A stretch of DNA of 64,000 bases from Thuidium tamariscinum. Taxonomy: Eukaryota > Streptophyta > Bryopsida > Hypnales > Thuidiaceae. The position numbers were made by a program, and so were the translations under genes. The DNA is taken from positions 6,882,001-6,946,000 of the forward strand of contig OX344751.2 in assembly GCA_947034885.2 (NCBI GenBank), given 5' to 3'. Of this stretch, positions 45,464 to 58,751 are shown piece after piece (position 1 is the stretch's first letter; every line of letters begins with the position of its first letter). The notes beneath the pieces were generated by a model. It was not told where the DNA came from. It ran no database searches and worked only from the letters and a program-made list of their open reading frames with translations.

Positions 45464-48400
45464 ATGCCCGTGGATAGCGAATCGAAGGGGGTGCGGGATC
45501 CCGCCGCTCTCTCACTTTTTAAGAGCATTGGTCTCGATGCCAAAACCGCAGCTAATGCAGTGGCAAATCCCAAAGTCACTGCTAATCTCACCAATGTGGT
45601 GCACGAGGTCTATTTCTAGCCCTTCAATTGTGTTGTGAAATACATGTAGTACAATTACACGGTGCGACATGTTTTCTCCGAATGAACTATGACTCAATTT
45701 TGAATGTTCAGGCTGGCGTTGGGAATGGTTGTGACAAGGCCATCGGCAATCTTCTTTATACTGTAAGTATATTCTATTTGTTTACATGTTCTCTTTTTGG
45801 TTCACAATATATTTGATTGTTGTCAATTTTTTTCCTTAATTGTAGCTATGTCCATCTCGGAGTCACTGATGAAACTATGTAGTCTTGCTGGCCTTAGAAG
45901 CAACAACTTCACAATTTATATGTTTAAAATTGTGACATTAGAGCTTATGGACTCTTGGGTTCTAAAATTTCCACTTAAATTTCCACAATAGGAAGAAGGT
46001 AGCTGTTAGGCCAATGTTTAACACCACTAGTAGGTAGACAACATGCCTAGGAAGTCAGGTACATAGAAAGACAACTCGGTTCTGTATTAGCGGCTTGGTG
46101 GGTACATTTTGTCTTAAGATATTTTAACGTGGCATCAGAGCATTAGAACCTGATCAACCTGTCCAATAGTGCTATGGAAAGCAGAACCATCATGGCTTCT
46201 CCTCGGATATTTCTCACAATTGGTGAGGGTCTGCAGGTGGCCACCAAGTTCCCGACCAATGCCCTGAAGCATCGAGCGGACTTCTGTAAATATATCTCAA
46301 ACAATCAGGTACTTTTGGTGGTAGATGGTAGTTGGAAGAGAGTTTGTTGTGTCCACTGTCCTGCATGTTTTTTCTTTTGTTTTTTTACTTTTGAATTTGA
46401 GCTCCTAATTTTGCCTTTTGTCGTAAGATTGTGTTGTGATTGATTGTTGTGTTGGTTGGTTTTGGCGCAGATCAAGACCATACCTCAGGTTGAAGCTGCT
46501 CTCGGGTTCTTTGCTCTTGTGGGGTCAGATTCGTATGATGCTGCCGACTTTGAGACGAAGTGTGGTGTTGGTACGGAAATTTCGTGCTCAAATTCTAGCA
46601 AACTTGTCAACCTTGGGTGGTGGAGTGGTAGCAAATTTGTCGTTGTAAAGAGTATGAGGCGTCAATTGTTTATGCCAATCGGGTGCAGTCTTTTGAGTTG
46701 GTATTTGCGTGGTCCTCTATATTCTGGAGGCATTTATTCTTTTAATTCCTAAAAGTTAACCTGTGTTTTTTTGGTTCTGTATTGTATTTAGAGTGTCTCG
46801 TTTTATGCTATGATTTTGCTGCAGGTGTGGAAGTTTCTCCGGCCGAGATCAAAGCGGCTGTGTCATCTGTTATTATCGTGAACAAGGACATTTTACTGGA
46901 AGAACGCTATCGAACCAATGGTGAGATTCTGCTTTCTCTTGGGGTAAACAACAAATTGAGTCTTTCAATGAATTTGTCTACTTATAGTATCGGAGAATGT
47001 AAGCAGAGGTTTTAATCTGTGAAATATTGTTTTCTACGAATAAACTTATCAGAAGTGAGGAGATGTTTTTTTGTTTTGAGTTGAGACCTGATTACCACTT
47101 GTTTGAGGGAGCCTAATCGATTTTGGTGGGATTTTAGTTGGAATCCTTCTCTCGCAGGTGCGCTCAAAGTTGCCTTGGGCAGACGGGAAACTGGCAATGG
47201 TATTCAAGACTTTCCCTCGTCACTGTGACTTGTCGTAATGCATCTGCTTTTTTGCCATGTTTGTACGTTGGAGAAGTGGATAGTGTATGCTTATGGTTGT
47301 AATCAGCATTTTGTTCTTCTGGAGGTCCAATGAGCTCACCTGGTACTTGACACTTGTATGTAAGCCTAAGTATTTTCAGTGAGCCTATTCAACTTTTAAT
47401 AAGCATCAAAGTTGATGATTAGTGAAAGAGACGATTTTCCTTGGTCGCCTCCTTTTATGTGCTTTAAGAAATTTTTGAACTGAGAAAATGTGCATAAATG
47501 GTAGTCTGGTACTTCGATTCGATAATTGAACCTCCGTGGAAATGTTGCGCAGGAAGAGTTGCAGGCCCAGATTAAGGATCTGCTTGGAGAAAAGACTGCT
47601 GCAGATGATGAAAAGCTCGTCAAGAAAAAGAAAGAGAAAAAACTAAGAGCGGAGGTGCGGGCTTTCAGTATGCCTTTTTGGCTGCCCTGTTTGAGCACTA
47701 AAATTAGGAAGTCTACTTTGGAAGCTAATAATTGATTCTACTTGTAGTAATTTCAGAAGACATTCCTATTGTTCAATAGTGTAGGGTTTGATTTCTCCTT
47801 TTCATCGGTACGTTTTGTTATCTCCGTTCAAGCGTCGTAACTGATTCATTTCAACGCCCGTAGGGTAGATATGGAAGCGACCACGTTTGGTCAATTCGGC
47901 ACTTAGGGGTTAAATTGATGTGGGCACTTAATGACACCCTAATAATTGAGACGTGTCGTGTCTCCAAGTATTTTATATCCGATTATGCAGATATATTTAA
48001 ATAGTTGTGAAGTTTATCCAGATGCTAATAGCAGAGTTTCTTTGACCATTTAGGAGCCTTCTTCCGCAGCAGGAACTGAGCAGTCTCTCACAGTTGGTGA
48101 AGCTTTAGAGGAGAACGACCCTTATTCCATCTTCCCAAAGCCTGAAGACAACATATCAGTACATTCGTGCCCCTTTGTTTCCCCCTGTTTTGAATGTGTC
48201 ACTCTTATGTATTCCTGAAAAACATGCTTTTACTATGTGAGGGTGAATGCTCACTTGGAATCGTTTCAAAGTTTTGTGTGTTTATATTCAGGTGCATACA
48301 GAGGTCTTTTTCAGTGACGGCAATATTTTGCGACCACAGAATCCTCGGGTCAGGCTGGAGAAACATCTTAAGGAAACTGGTGGAAAGTTCTACACTCGAT

Positions 48401-51400
48401 TCCCTCCAGAGCCTAATGGCTATTTGCACATTGGTCATGCCAAGGTAAATATTCCTTGTCTGCTCCCTGTTACAGTGATCAGGTTCGTGGCAGGTTTCGA
48501 TGCAAATTGTGAATAACTACTATAGGACGAGGATATTTCGGGCTTCCTATGTTTGGAATGGGCGCTTTCTGAATCGATATTATCATTATCTTTGGGTGAA
48601 AATTTGCAGGCCATGTTTGTTGACTTCGGACTTGCAAAGGAAACTGGAGGAAACTGCTATCTGAGGTGAGCTCACATTTTCTGTAGTAAAATCTCATTTG
48701 TCTTAAATTTCTGGGAACGCTTGAAGTCTGTATTTTTTGAGCTGGGCCTTGTTTTTTTCACTAGCAATTGATACTTATCGTCACTATCTCTATTTTGCGT
48801 GCACAAAGCTCAACTTAGAAGTAATAGCTCGTGGATTGTTTAGACTCATACTCTACTATGAGAGGTGCCTGGTCAAGGTTCAAGTAAGATGATTCAATTT
48901 CAATATCTAACTTTGTAATTTGACACAAATATTACATTTGATTGTAGGTTTGACGATACTAATCCTGAAGCGGAGAAGCAGGAGTATATTGATCACATTC
49001 ATGAAATTGTGAATTGGATGGGATGGAAGCCTTTTCAGGTTCACAGGCATAACTTTCTCCTCTGTCGTCAGAATATTGAAGTATCCTTCTAGAAGTCGAC
49101 ATTTTGGGGGTATTTTCTGAGTTCAATGCTCCGAATACGTTGTCATGCAGGTAACGTATAGTAGCGACTACTTCCCTCAGCTCTTCGATTTGGCTGTGGA
49201 GCTGATCAAGAGAGGATGTGCTTATGTGGACCACCAGGTATATCATTGCTGCATTAGTGTTCCTTGCGTAATTCTGTTGATATTTCGCTCCATCTCCATA
49301 ATTTTTTCAGTATTACAACCTTGTGAGTTGTACACCGTATTTAGCTATTAATCTTTTTGTTGGTATCCAGAGAGCCTGCCTATTTTAACTGGTTATTGAT
49401 AAATTGGGCAGACAGCAGAGGAAATCAAATTGTATCGATCAGAAAAGAAAGACAGTCCGTGGAGGAACAGGCCAATTGAAGAGTCACTTAAGCTCTTTGA
49501 GGATATGAGACGTGGCCTGATTGATGAAGGCAAAGCAACTCTTAGGATGAAGCAGGACATGAAGAACGAAAATCCCAACATGTACGACCTCATTGCGTAT
49601 CGGATAAAGGTATGACAGCAATTGAAAAATTCTTTAGTAAACTATGCATTGCTTTCATTTTGTGATATCAATCGTGACTTAAATATCGTTGCTTGCCAAA
49701 TATTACTTCCTTGAAGTAGAGTTACCTTTTTGGAATTTGGAAATTGGCGTCTAAGTTTTCCACTGAACAGCCTGTACATTGTGAAATAATATTTAGCCAA
49801 AATTATGTTTGTCCACACACGCATAGAGTGGGCTTTAGATATTTGTTTTCTTTTATTTCTGTTCCTACTCTGGCGGTAATAATGCTTATTTTCAAGATTA
49901 TCAACAATATAATGTCGAAGTTGATGGTAACATTGGCGCGTAAATCACTTGTGTTCAGTTTACTCCCCATCCTCATGTTGGTGACAAATGGTGCATATAT
50001 CCAAGCTATGACTACACCCATTGTATCGTTGATGCTCTTGAGAACATCACCCATTCAGTAAGTTCTCCCTGCTATTTCTAGTTCCTGTCTCTGAACACAA
50101 ACAATGTTTTGAGTTGTTCAACTATTTGTTTCCTTATTTGATTACATGGCATGTGCAGCTGTGTACCTTGGAGTTTGAATCACGGAGAGCATCATATTAC
50201 TGGTTGCTGGACTCCCTTGATCTGTATCTTCCATATGTATGGGAATATGCTCGATTGAATATTACAAACACGGTTCTGTCTAAACGAAAAGTAAGCCGTG
50301 ATATAACTCCTTGGCGTACCAATTTGAACATTCAAGTCCATTTCTAGATTTATTCATTTTCATCCTGGCTTGTGGAAAATTCTCCTGTCCTCTAGGAAGA
50401 AGTTGGCTTCCTTTAGAATTTTTTCCTTCGCTTCTTTATATGATAATTGTAATTCTCAATTAAGTAGTGTCAGACAAGAACCTAGAAGTGTCTCCATAGA
50501 AGTCAGGACTCAATGGTGTGGGATCCATAAAGTTATTCCTGGCATCAGTTTCTGCTTCAGTTTACAATCATTTGGTCAGAATTGGTTGTGCAACTTATGG
50601 CCTTTTCATCGTGGCGCTTCACAGCTGAATTGCCTTGTCACGGATCACCACGTTGATGGATGGGATGATTGCCGACTACCAACACTTGCAGCCTTCCGCA
50701 GGAGAGGGTTTACTCCTGATGCCATAAATGCCTTCTGTAGAGGTATTGGCATTACTCGCAGGTGATTTATTGCCTCTTGGCGTCTTTTCGTGATTTAACT
50801 TAACTAGTCTCCGGCTCTTTCATTGAATTTTTGTTCATTGAAAATCTGTTGTTGATTACACATGTTAATGGACCTACATGACTTGCAGTTGATTTACGCT
50901 TTAGATCTTGAGAAGATGAGAAGATTCATAAGTTAGGACTGCACCTCTATTTAATTTCTATTTTTTGCAACTTGTCTTACTTTGTGAAATAAGTCATAGC
51001 TCTTTAAACAAATTTTCTATGATCTGTTCTCATTATGCGTGTGGGATGTATTATAGTGACAATCTGATACAGGTGGAATTGCTGGAGCATTATGTAAGAG
51101 ACGACTTGAATAAGAATGCTCCCAGAACCATGGTGGTTCTGAATACATTAAAGGTTTGTATTTCTCATTCTGTTCACTATGTGGTACGTTGTGCGAACTA
51201 AATAGAAGTGCGGCACAGATCTGTTGTGCACCTAACTTCATTTTTATTGTTGCTAGCGGGAATGAATTGGCCGACTCTACCGCTTTCTCTATTTCAGTCA
51301 CGTGAACTGTTTCGTTGCCGTGTTGAACTTGTTCCAGCATTGTCTAGCACCGGAAGACTGACTCTGGTCTGACTTTGCAGGTCGTCGTTACGAACTTGAC

Positions 51401-53000
51401 TGATGGTGAAGTTGAAGAGCTTGAGGCAAAGATCTGGCCGGATGCAAGGGAAGGCAGTTATAAGGTAATATTTTGGGTCATCCACCTGGTAATCTTTTAA
51501 ATGTCATCGGGGTGTACAGAAGGGTGTTTGGGGATCAGTGTTGGTTATGGTCCCTCAGTATGTTTGGGCGGTGGACAGGTGCCATTTTCAAAAGTTTTGT
51601 ACATAGAGTCCAGTGATTTTCGACTGGAGGACTCCAAAGATTACTACGGCCTTGCCCCAGGAAAGAGCGTCTTACTTAGGTCAGTAATTTCTATTTGTGT
51701 AAGTTGGCTATATGTACTGTTACCTTAACTCTTGTTTGAGCTCATATATTTAGTTGTGTTGCTGTTGTGGAGGACCAAGCGCTTTATCTTTGAAGTAAAT
51801 ACTCAAATGTGGTCTTTTCTCGCCTGCCGAAAGTAGTGGCTGATGACGGTATGCTCTGACAGGTGGGCATACCCTATCAAATGCACAAATGTGGTGTTAG
51901 CAGATGACAAGAAGACAGTATTGGAGGTTCACGTTGAATACGATCGTGAGAAGCGCACCAAGCCAAAGGTTTGTGGACTTTCCTGTTTTATGCTTCGGTC
52001 GGTTTTACTGGATTCATTGATAAGGTTATATTACTTTCAGCCACATGTATACAGTGCTTATGTCGTTGGTGTAATTTTTTTTGGTTTCACTGCAGGGGGT
52101 GATACACTGGGTGGCAGAACCCTCTCCTGGCGTTGAGCCCTTGAAAGTGGAGGTCCGTCATTATGACAAGCTCTTCAAAGCTGAGGTTTGATCCCTTCAT
52201 CTTTTCCTATATTTTAGTGATTCAACTGCATTAGAGTTATGTTTAGCTTTAGCGATTATCTCTTTTATCTGTCCTTGATTAGATTGGAGATTTATCTACT
52301 TCTAAGCAAGGTTGACGATTCAACCGAGTAGTTGTGAAATAGTTTTAATAAAATACAGGTGGCCAAGATTTCAGCTTCTTCATGATTTGGAAGGGAAACT
52401 ATCTGATATTCTGTATCCGACTAGTAAATGGGAACATAAGCAAGCTGTTTGGGTATCAACGCTGATTCTTTTCTTATACCAATATATTCGGTTTTACAGA
52501 ATCCAAATGAGCTTGAAGACTGGCTTGGTGATTTCAACACCCTGTCCAAAGTAGTCATTACTGGTGCTTATGGAGTGCCGCCTTTGGCGAACGCCAAAGA
52601 GGGAGACAAGTTCCAGTTTGAACGCTTAGGTGGGATATCCATATTGGATTGAATTGGACCATAGATTGTTTCTGCCGTAGATTGTTTCTTCATGGTGCTG
52701 ATGTGTTATCCGTTATTGCATGGCACAGAACTCCTTTTTTCTCCCGAACATCTTCTAAACTTACTTACTGTTATTAAGTAGCAATATTCTGCTGGGAAAC
52801 AGCTGACCCTAGTGTTTGTGCAGGTGATTGAATCTTCTCTCCATCTTTCCCAGAAAAGTTTGCGTCTAAATATTTCTGAATTGTGTTTTGCAGGTTACTA
52901 CTGTGTGGACCGGGATAGTACTGCAGATAAAGTTGTGTTCAACAGGACTGTGACGTTGAGAGATTCCTACAAACCTACAAAACTTACGTCCAAAAAGTAG
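45464..53000 (+). CDS. Glutaminyl-tRNA synthetase, cytosolic (class I)
   Basis: Twenty-three exons join in phase to 799 aa: 45464-45607, 45712-45762, 46237-46308, 46471-46570, 46825-46920, 47138-47199, 47553-47654, 48054-48158, 48292-48444, 48610-48665, 48948-49038, 49151-49237, 49412-49609, 49959-50057, 50159-50290, 50625-50761, 51057-51153, 51381-51464, 51579-51679, 51863-51968, 52096-52185, 52500-52629, 52894-53000. The enzyme charges tRNA-Gln with glutamine using ATP. Residues 1 to about 210 are the eukaryotic N-terminal tRNA-binding region, ending in a Lys-rich linker ([11 protein letters not shown]). The catalytic Rossmann fold starts at [19 protein letters not shown], which holds the HIGH motif. 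[19 protein letters not shown] and [15 protein letters not shown] (the KMSKS-equivalent region) follow. The C-terminal anticodon-binding barrel ends at the stop. No organelle transit peptide is evident. Length fits plant GlnRS (about 800 aa). A telo-box lies upstream. Confidence 0.93.
46095..46236 (+). repeat. LTR-retrotransposon relic in GlnRS intron 2
   Basis: TGGCATCAGAGC at 46130-46141 differs by one base from TGGTATCAGAGC, the tRNA-Met-complementary primer-binding site of many plant Copia elements. It is followed by 'attagaacctgatc' and, 30 bases on, an ATG (46173) with an open frame into the next exon. No LTR pair or gag domain is recognisable, so this is a small relic at most. Confidence 0.35.
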
Positions 53001-53570
53001 AAAGTAGACACAACGTGGTCTATAAGTGGCATATATTTTTGAAGTCACATTGACAGCTTCCAGGATGGAAGCGCTGCGTGTTGCATTATGGACGACCTAA
53101 TCCTAAATTCGAACAGGTAATTATTTACTGAAACATTGTTTTAGTACCATTGTGAATGTAATCTTCCAGGCAAACTATTGCCTCTCTACTGATGATCATC
53201 GAACGCAAGCTGCAAGTGTCGGGTGGTTAGAGGGTGTCACCGTATTATTTCCTAGCTCGACGCAGTTATGGGCTTCCTGAGTAATTTAGAGAACAAAATG
53301 TTTTTTACGTTGAGTGCAGTAGACTCATGGACTAGGAAGCCAGGGGGATTATTTTGAAACCTGTTCTCTCAATTTTCTAAGTAGAGAAAGATCAGTCTCC
53401 ATAGTTGGAATAATGAAGTTTAGTGTTCAATTGCAAAGCGTGAAGATGAATATCCACTACTCTTGAAGATGGGCTTTTTAACATTTGAAAACTCTACCTC
53501 ACTTCCAACACTGGAAGAATTGTTGAAGAACATGAGGCAGTGCACCGCATGGCCAGTTTTGTTCAACATT
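53001..53570. other. GlnRS 3' region
   Basis: Downstream of the stop, about 300-400 bases keep gene-like composition and are probably 3' untranslated region. No ORF is supported. Confidence 0.4.
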
Positions 53571-54370
53571 AACCCCTAAATGCCCATGGCCTTTTTGAGC
53601 TTCTAGAAATTTGCTCTAAATTGAACAAAAGGTGAACATTTTGATAAGTGTCAACAATCTTTTTTGAAATGTAATTGTAAAAATTCAAACTACATGTTAG
53701 AGATCATACAAGGAAAACAAAAGAAAACAATATCACTCATAGATTGAAAGGTTATAGTATTTGACAATGAAGCTATCAAAACCCCGAAAGTGATTTGAAG
53801 TTTTTAAATCTTCTTTTTACATGTCAATTCTAAGAGGTTGGTCATCAAAAGAAGATGAGGTTAAGGGGCCTAAATAATATGCATACCCCAATCAATTTAT
53901 GGCTTTTCAAAATTTATTCAACAATTTTTGTAGTTGAATTTTTTTCTCCAAGATCCAGGGTACTTGAGGCTCACTTCTAAGAACCTTCAACACTATAGAA
54001 GTCAAGATTGCAATGGATACCCTTGCACAAAATCTAGAATAGAAAAATCATAATCAATCATTTTCAAAATTTACTCAACAATTTTGTAAATGAATTTCTA
54101 ATGTGGTTTTTTCTCCTCCATCTAGGGTATTTGAGGCTCACTTCTAAGAGCCTTCAACACTATAAAAAGTCAAGATTGCAATGGATACTCTTGCACAAAA
54201 TCTATAATAGAAAAATTATAATCAATCATTTTTAAGATTAAATATTCAATGCAAAAACTTAACTTCAAAAAAAAGTTTTCAATAATATGAACTACTAAAA
54301 ATAGCAACTTTGTTAGGTTTTATTTAACTTCAAAGTCAAGCAAATACTAGATATTGGTGCCTTGGACATT
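53571..54370. repeat. Dispersed AT-rich repeat, copy 1, with internal duplication
   Basis: The stretch matches 63110-63735 in the same orientation, starting with 'cctaaatgcccatggcc' here and 'cctaaatgcctaaggcc' there. It continues through 'gagcttctagaaattt', 'gaggttaaggggcct' and 'gtcaagattgcaatgga'. Within this copy a block of about 165-180 bp is duplicated in tandem (roughly 53890-54065 and 54050-54236), each with 'cacttctaagarccttcaa' and 'tgcacaaaatct'. The second copy has the block once. It is non-coding. Confidence 0.7.
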
Positions 54371-57300
54371 TAGGGATTAATCCCTAAAAAATTCCATTGA
54401 ACGTAAGCAAGAAATCTTAGGTTGGTTCCTACAAAGTCATTTTTGGTTGGATGTTCTTGAAATTTGGACAAAATGTGTGAACATGTATCTCTTTTATGAA
54501 AATCTAATTTATTTTCAATTCAAAGCCCAAATCAAAAGTTATGTTGCCCTAAACTTTCATAGAAGCTTGGGTAGCTTCAAGCATCTTTTGCAAAACTCCC
54601 TCATTACTTCTAAAATTTGGTAGGTATGTAATTTACACGATGTAAGATGTAAATGTAAAAAAAATATATATATAGTGTAAAAATTTCATTTCAAAAGGAA
54701 TTAATGATTGATGTCTATGTTGGGCAAGGTCAAAAAAGACTTTTCCTTCTAACTTGGAATATTATCATCTTTTATTTTGGGGGCCAAAGTTTTTGAAATT
54801 CTTTCCACATATTCCTATAGTAAGCTAGTTGAAATTTGTATGGTTGAATCTTGAAGGAAAAAAAAAATTCACTACCCTAGATAGTGGCAATTTTTTACAA
54901 TTTCTCTCCAAAATGTACATTGGTCCTTTAAGGGTTACCCATAGAAAGATGTTCTCATAACTACCATTAATACCAACAATTTAATGCAGTTGGAGTTCGA
55001 GGCACCTTTTTCTAAAAATGATATTTTGTAGTATTAGTGATTGAACACCACAAAAATTCAAAAAAGAAGAATTAAAATTTTCAGATATTGCATGTAAATA
55101 CTATAAATTTTCAAAGTGGGAACTCCCTATACCACTAAAACTATCATATAGCAAGGTGAAACTTTTAAGGAACACTTTAAAGGAAGTCTATTGTACAGAG
55201 ATGGATATAAGGATGGTTTTGGGTGTTTCTATATTAGGTATAAGAGAAAAAATTTGTATTTATTTTCTAAGATAAAGTTATGTGTCTACTACATGTCACA
55301 ATTTTATTTCATTTAATTTAAGAAAGTTTGAAGTAGCTTTGAATTTTTTAAGAAAAAAAGAGGAAATTCATATCACTAACAAAGTATTCTCAAAAAAATC
55401 TAAAATTTTCACTACAAATGTATGTTATAGTATAAAGAATTATAATACAAACCAAAGTTATTTATTATTCTAAAATTAAAAAATCAACAAATCATACATT
55501 AGATTTTTTTGACGCCTCTATAAACTATTGTTTTAAAGTTTTTTCCTAAACTTATTTCCTATATTATGAACCAAATATTTTTGGTATAAATAATAAAAAA
55601 ATTCTTTAAAATTAAAATTTTATCTTCGAATACTTTAGAAAGTATTGACAAATTAAAAAATTATTTAAAGAAAATTAATTAATATTGTTGGATGTGGCAA
55701 TTTCTTAACCATATTAGATTGCTTATGTAGCAGTCCTTAAAGTTTTGACAATCTCTAAACTTGTAGTCTTCTTGAGGCCCTCAACAACAACTAATTGCAA
55801 TATAGTTGCTTACTAGTTGAATGCTAGTTACACAGTAGTTACATAGTCAAAGAGTAGTCGTAGAGTAAATGCACAATCATATAGTAGTTGTACAATCACA
55901 TAATAATCACATAATAGTTGCACAATAATTGTATACTAGTCAATAACAATGATGAATATTGGATGTAGAATACGTGACAATTCTTTTGCTTTTTCATTCT
56001 TATAACCTTAAACTTCATTTTGCAACTACTTTGCGATTACAACAATGTAGACATCAAATTTGAGGCAAATATAGAGGACTATAGTTGCAGGGCAATTGCA
56101 TAGAACATGTAGTTGCATTGCAGTTGATTGTGGTGGACATGTTTTTTTCTAGTGTGAGATTTTCAAAAATAGTTCTTCAATTAAATTTTTTTGGACATGC
56201 TCCAAAAATTTTCTAATTATTTCCAAAACTAACCTAAACATACAACACTAAAAACACTAGTAATTGACCATCAATCACATTGCTATTGCCTTTTGTCCAA
56301 CGTACTTTTGAAAGTGACCTCTCTAATAGTCTAATTGTGCACCTAGCCTCATTTTTTTATATTTATAACTCATTTCATTACTCACACGCCTTGAGTTGTT
56401 CACTTCTCTCACTTCGTCCTTCATTGTACTGCCTTGTAGTATTCTATCCCCAATTGCCCGATCTAGTAGAGTGTTCGTGTTTAGTAATGTTCGTGTTCCA
56501 TCTATGATCTATCATGGAACCCCCCACATTGAAAGAATGGATTTATATAGGAATTGTAGGATTTGTATTCTTGTTGATTTTGGAACTTGGAATTCTAAGT
56601 CTAATGGCTAAAAGAAGGAACTAGATATGGTTCAATGTAGATTATGGACAAATAGTGGAACTTTTGTGTATTTGTTTTCATGGATATTTGGATTTATGAT
56701 GGTAGGTTGACAAGTGAGGTTCATTGTAGTGTTTAGATTGTTCAAATTAGATTAGGATATTTGGTGTGCAATGGTATTGTACCATTGTTCACTAGTTACT
56801 ATTTTTAATTTCCTACGTTACCTTCTGGATCAAAAGAACAAAATGTCTGGCCCATCCATCCTTGAAAATCTTCGGCAGAACAAGAATTTTACTCTCCTAG
56901 ATTTGTTCACCAAATTTTCCAATGGCACTAGTTCCTCCCATTTGTCCAAGTCATCAATGCACCTTCTTGAGCTACCTCAACTTTGCCAACAACAACCTTA
57001 ATAGCAAAATGCCGGACAACATCAAATTATTTAGAAGTTTGTCATTATTTGATGGATGAAAATCCTTTTGTCCAACTCATTTATGGATGAACATTCATAC
57101 ATTGATATTATAGATGGTTCCATCCATTTTTCCTTTAATGCATTTACATTCATCTTCATGTCACTTTAAGGTAAGAACAACCAAAACACTTTGTGCATCC
57201 ATTCTTGACAAGTAGACTTTATTGAAAGTGTTCCCCAATGTGCAATTAAACCATTCCAATACTTAATTGCAATTTTTTGACCATCGATTGTCTAGATTTT

Positions 57301-57590
57301 AATTTCAATGATCAAGGCTATGTGATGATTATTGTAGCATAGTAAGGGTGCTTACATTTTCAAAATTCATAGTAATTACATGTTGTACCCAAAAATTCTA
57401 ATTTTTTTTGAAAAAACAAGATTTTCAATTGCTCATGTTGTTGTATTAGCAATTGAAAATCTTTCTAAGAAAAGTGGATCCAACTATGCATAATTGATTA
57501 TTTTGGTGGTGTTTTCGCCCTGAATTTCCCAACAAGAAAACCCCCCAAAATTGACTGCTCCCTACTAGAGCAAGATAAATGAATTATGTT
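54371..57590. other. AT-rich intergenic DNA
   Basis: No gene recognised. At 55495-55790 there may be a further diverged CATTAG-family MITE ('cattagatttttttgacgcc' at one side, 'gatgtggcaatttc' and 'gtcttcttgaggccc' at the other). Between 55800 and 56110 a 'catagtagttgcac' phrase recurs irregularly. ORFs at 56280-56507 and 56771-57001 lack domains. Confidence 0.4.
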
Positions 57591-57591
57591 A

Positions 57592-57918
57592 AGGTAGAAG
57601 GCTCTTAAATGGAGCGGGTTCTAAAATGGTGCCCTACCTTAAATGTACAGTACTTGTACATGTTTCTTTTTCATAGCCTTCAACAATGTACTGACAATGT
57701 ACATTTTAGCTAGGGCACCATTTTAGAGCTCTATGCCCTTTCAACTTCAAAATTTGATAATTAATTCCACAAAGCTCCAAAAAATATGAAACGACTTGGG
57801 TTAGATGTCAATTCTACTTGTCTTTCAAGGAAAATTTAATGAAAAATATTTCTAGAAGTTTTACCTACCTGAAATTCTGTTTCAGCCCTTAGATGGTCCA
57901 TTATAGGACCTCTTACCT
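57592..57918. mobile_element. MITE with TA target duplication, copy 2
   Basis: This is a 327-bp element flanked by TA (57590-57591, 57919-57920) with imperfect inverted ends (AGGTAGAAGG left, CCTCTTACCT right). It is the inverted counterpart of 3387-3670. Shared blocks include 'ttctaaaatggtgccct', 'agggcaccattttaga', 'caaaatttgataa' and the 'gggttagatgtc' region. Confidence 0.7.
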
Positions 57919-57920
57919 TA

Positions 57921-58751
57921 CAGTGAACTCCTGAATCCGTCCTGATCCTCATCACTCCACAGCTGACTCGGGGCGTCGCGTCTGCTTCCTCGTATTAGTA
58001 GTATTTCGTACTCCGTAATAAATTAGCTGTTACTCTGCAGCTGAGCTCTGCTAGTGCTTCCGTTGACCCCATCCGAAACTCCAGCACCCCGGATCTCATC
58101 CGAAACTTCAGCATGGCGGAACAGTGCAGCACCGGCATGCTCGAATGTACGGTAACTTATCTAGACTTAATAAATATCCTACTCAAAACTTTTTACACCT
58201 ACAAAGAATGTGAAAAATCACTATTGATTGCACTCATTGTACTCCGCAAGCTACAGATGGTGGGGGGCAAAACTGCACCGGAAGTTTAATCTGCTGGTAC
58301 ATGAGCGTTTGCAACAGTTATTTCAGGAGAATGTGCAGACTCGGTGACGTCTGACAATCGGCTGCTAGCTACTGTAGTAAGCAAACTCCCGACTCAAGCG
58401 TGCGTGGGAACGTCGGATTGCGTCGCCATAATTTAAGTTACGGGACACAGGGGGACAGACAGCAGCTTGGCGGAGCATGGAAGGCTTTGCGGAAGCAGCT
58501 AGCATGCAACTGCTATCCTGCTCGATGCTTTGGCACTGCATGATGTTCTTAAGCAGATCGATGAGAGCTGGGTTCTGAAGGGTATTCGGAATTGCGAATG
58601 CTAGCTGGTTTGCAGATTACGCGAAGTACGTTTGATCGAGTGCTGGGAGAGCTCGCATTTGGGATACTTTCATTGCAGATATACCAGAGTGCGGTTTGGA
58701 GTGTGGACTAGAGGTTTAATAATTGGTTAGCTGTAGAGGGTTGTCGTCGCC
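57921..58751 (+). other. Upstream region of the lectin gene
   Basis: Composition becomes GC-richer and gene-like. An ATG at 58115 (MAEQCSTGMLEC) opens a short frame without a domain. The stretch probably contains the promoter and 5' leader of the lectin gene; no TATA box or start site could be placed. Confidence 0.4.

Noticed and set aside
50370..50765. Separate 131-codon gene inside the GlnRS region
   Set aside because: Its second half is GlnRS exon 16 ([12 protein letters not shown]). The first half is intron read through in the same frame.
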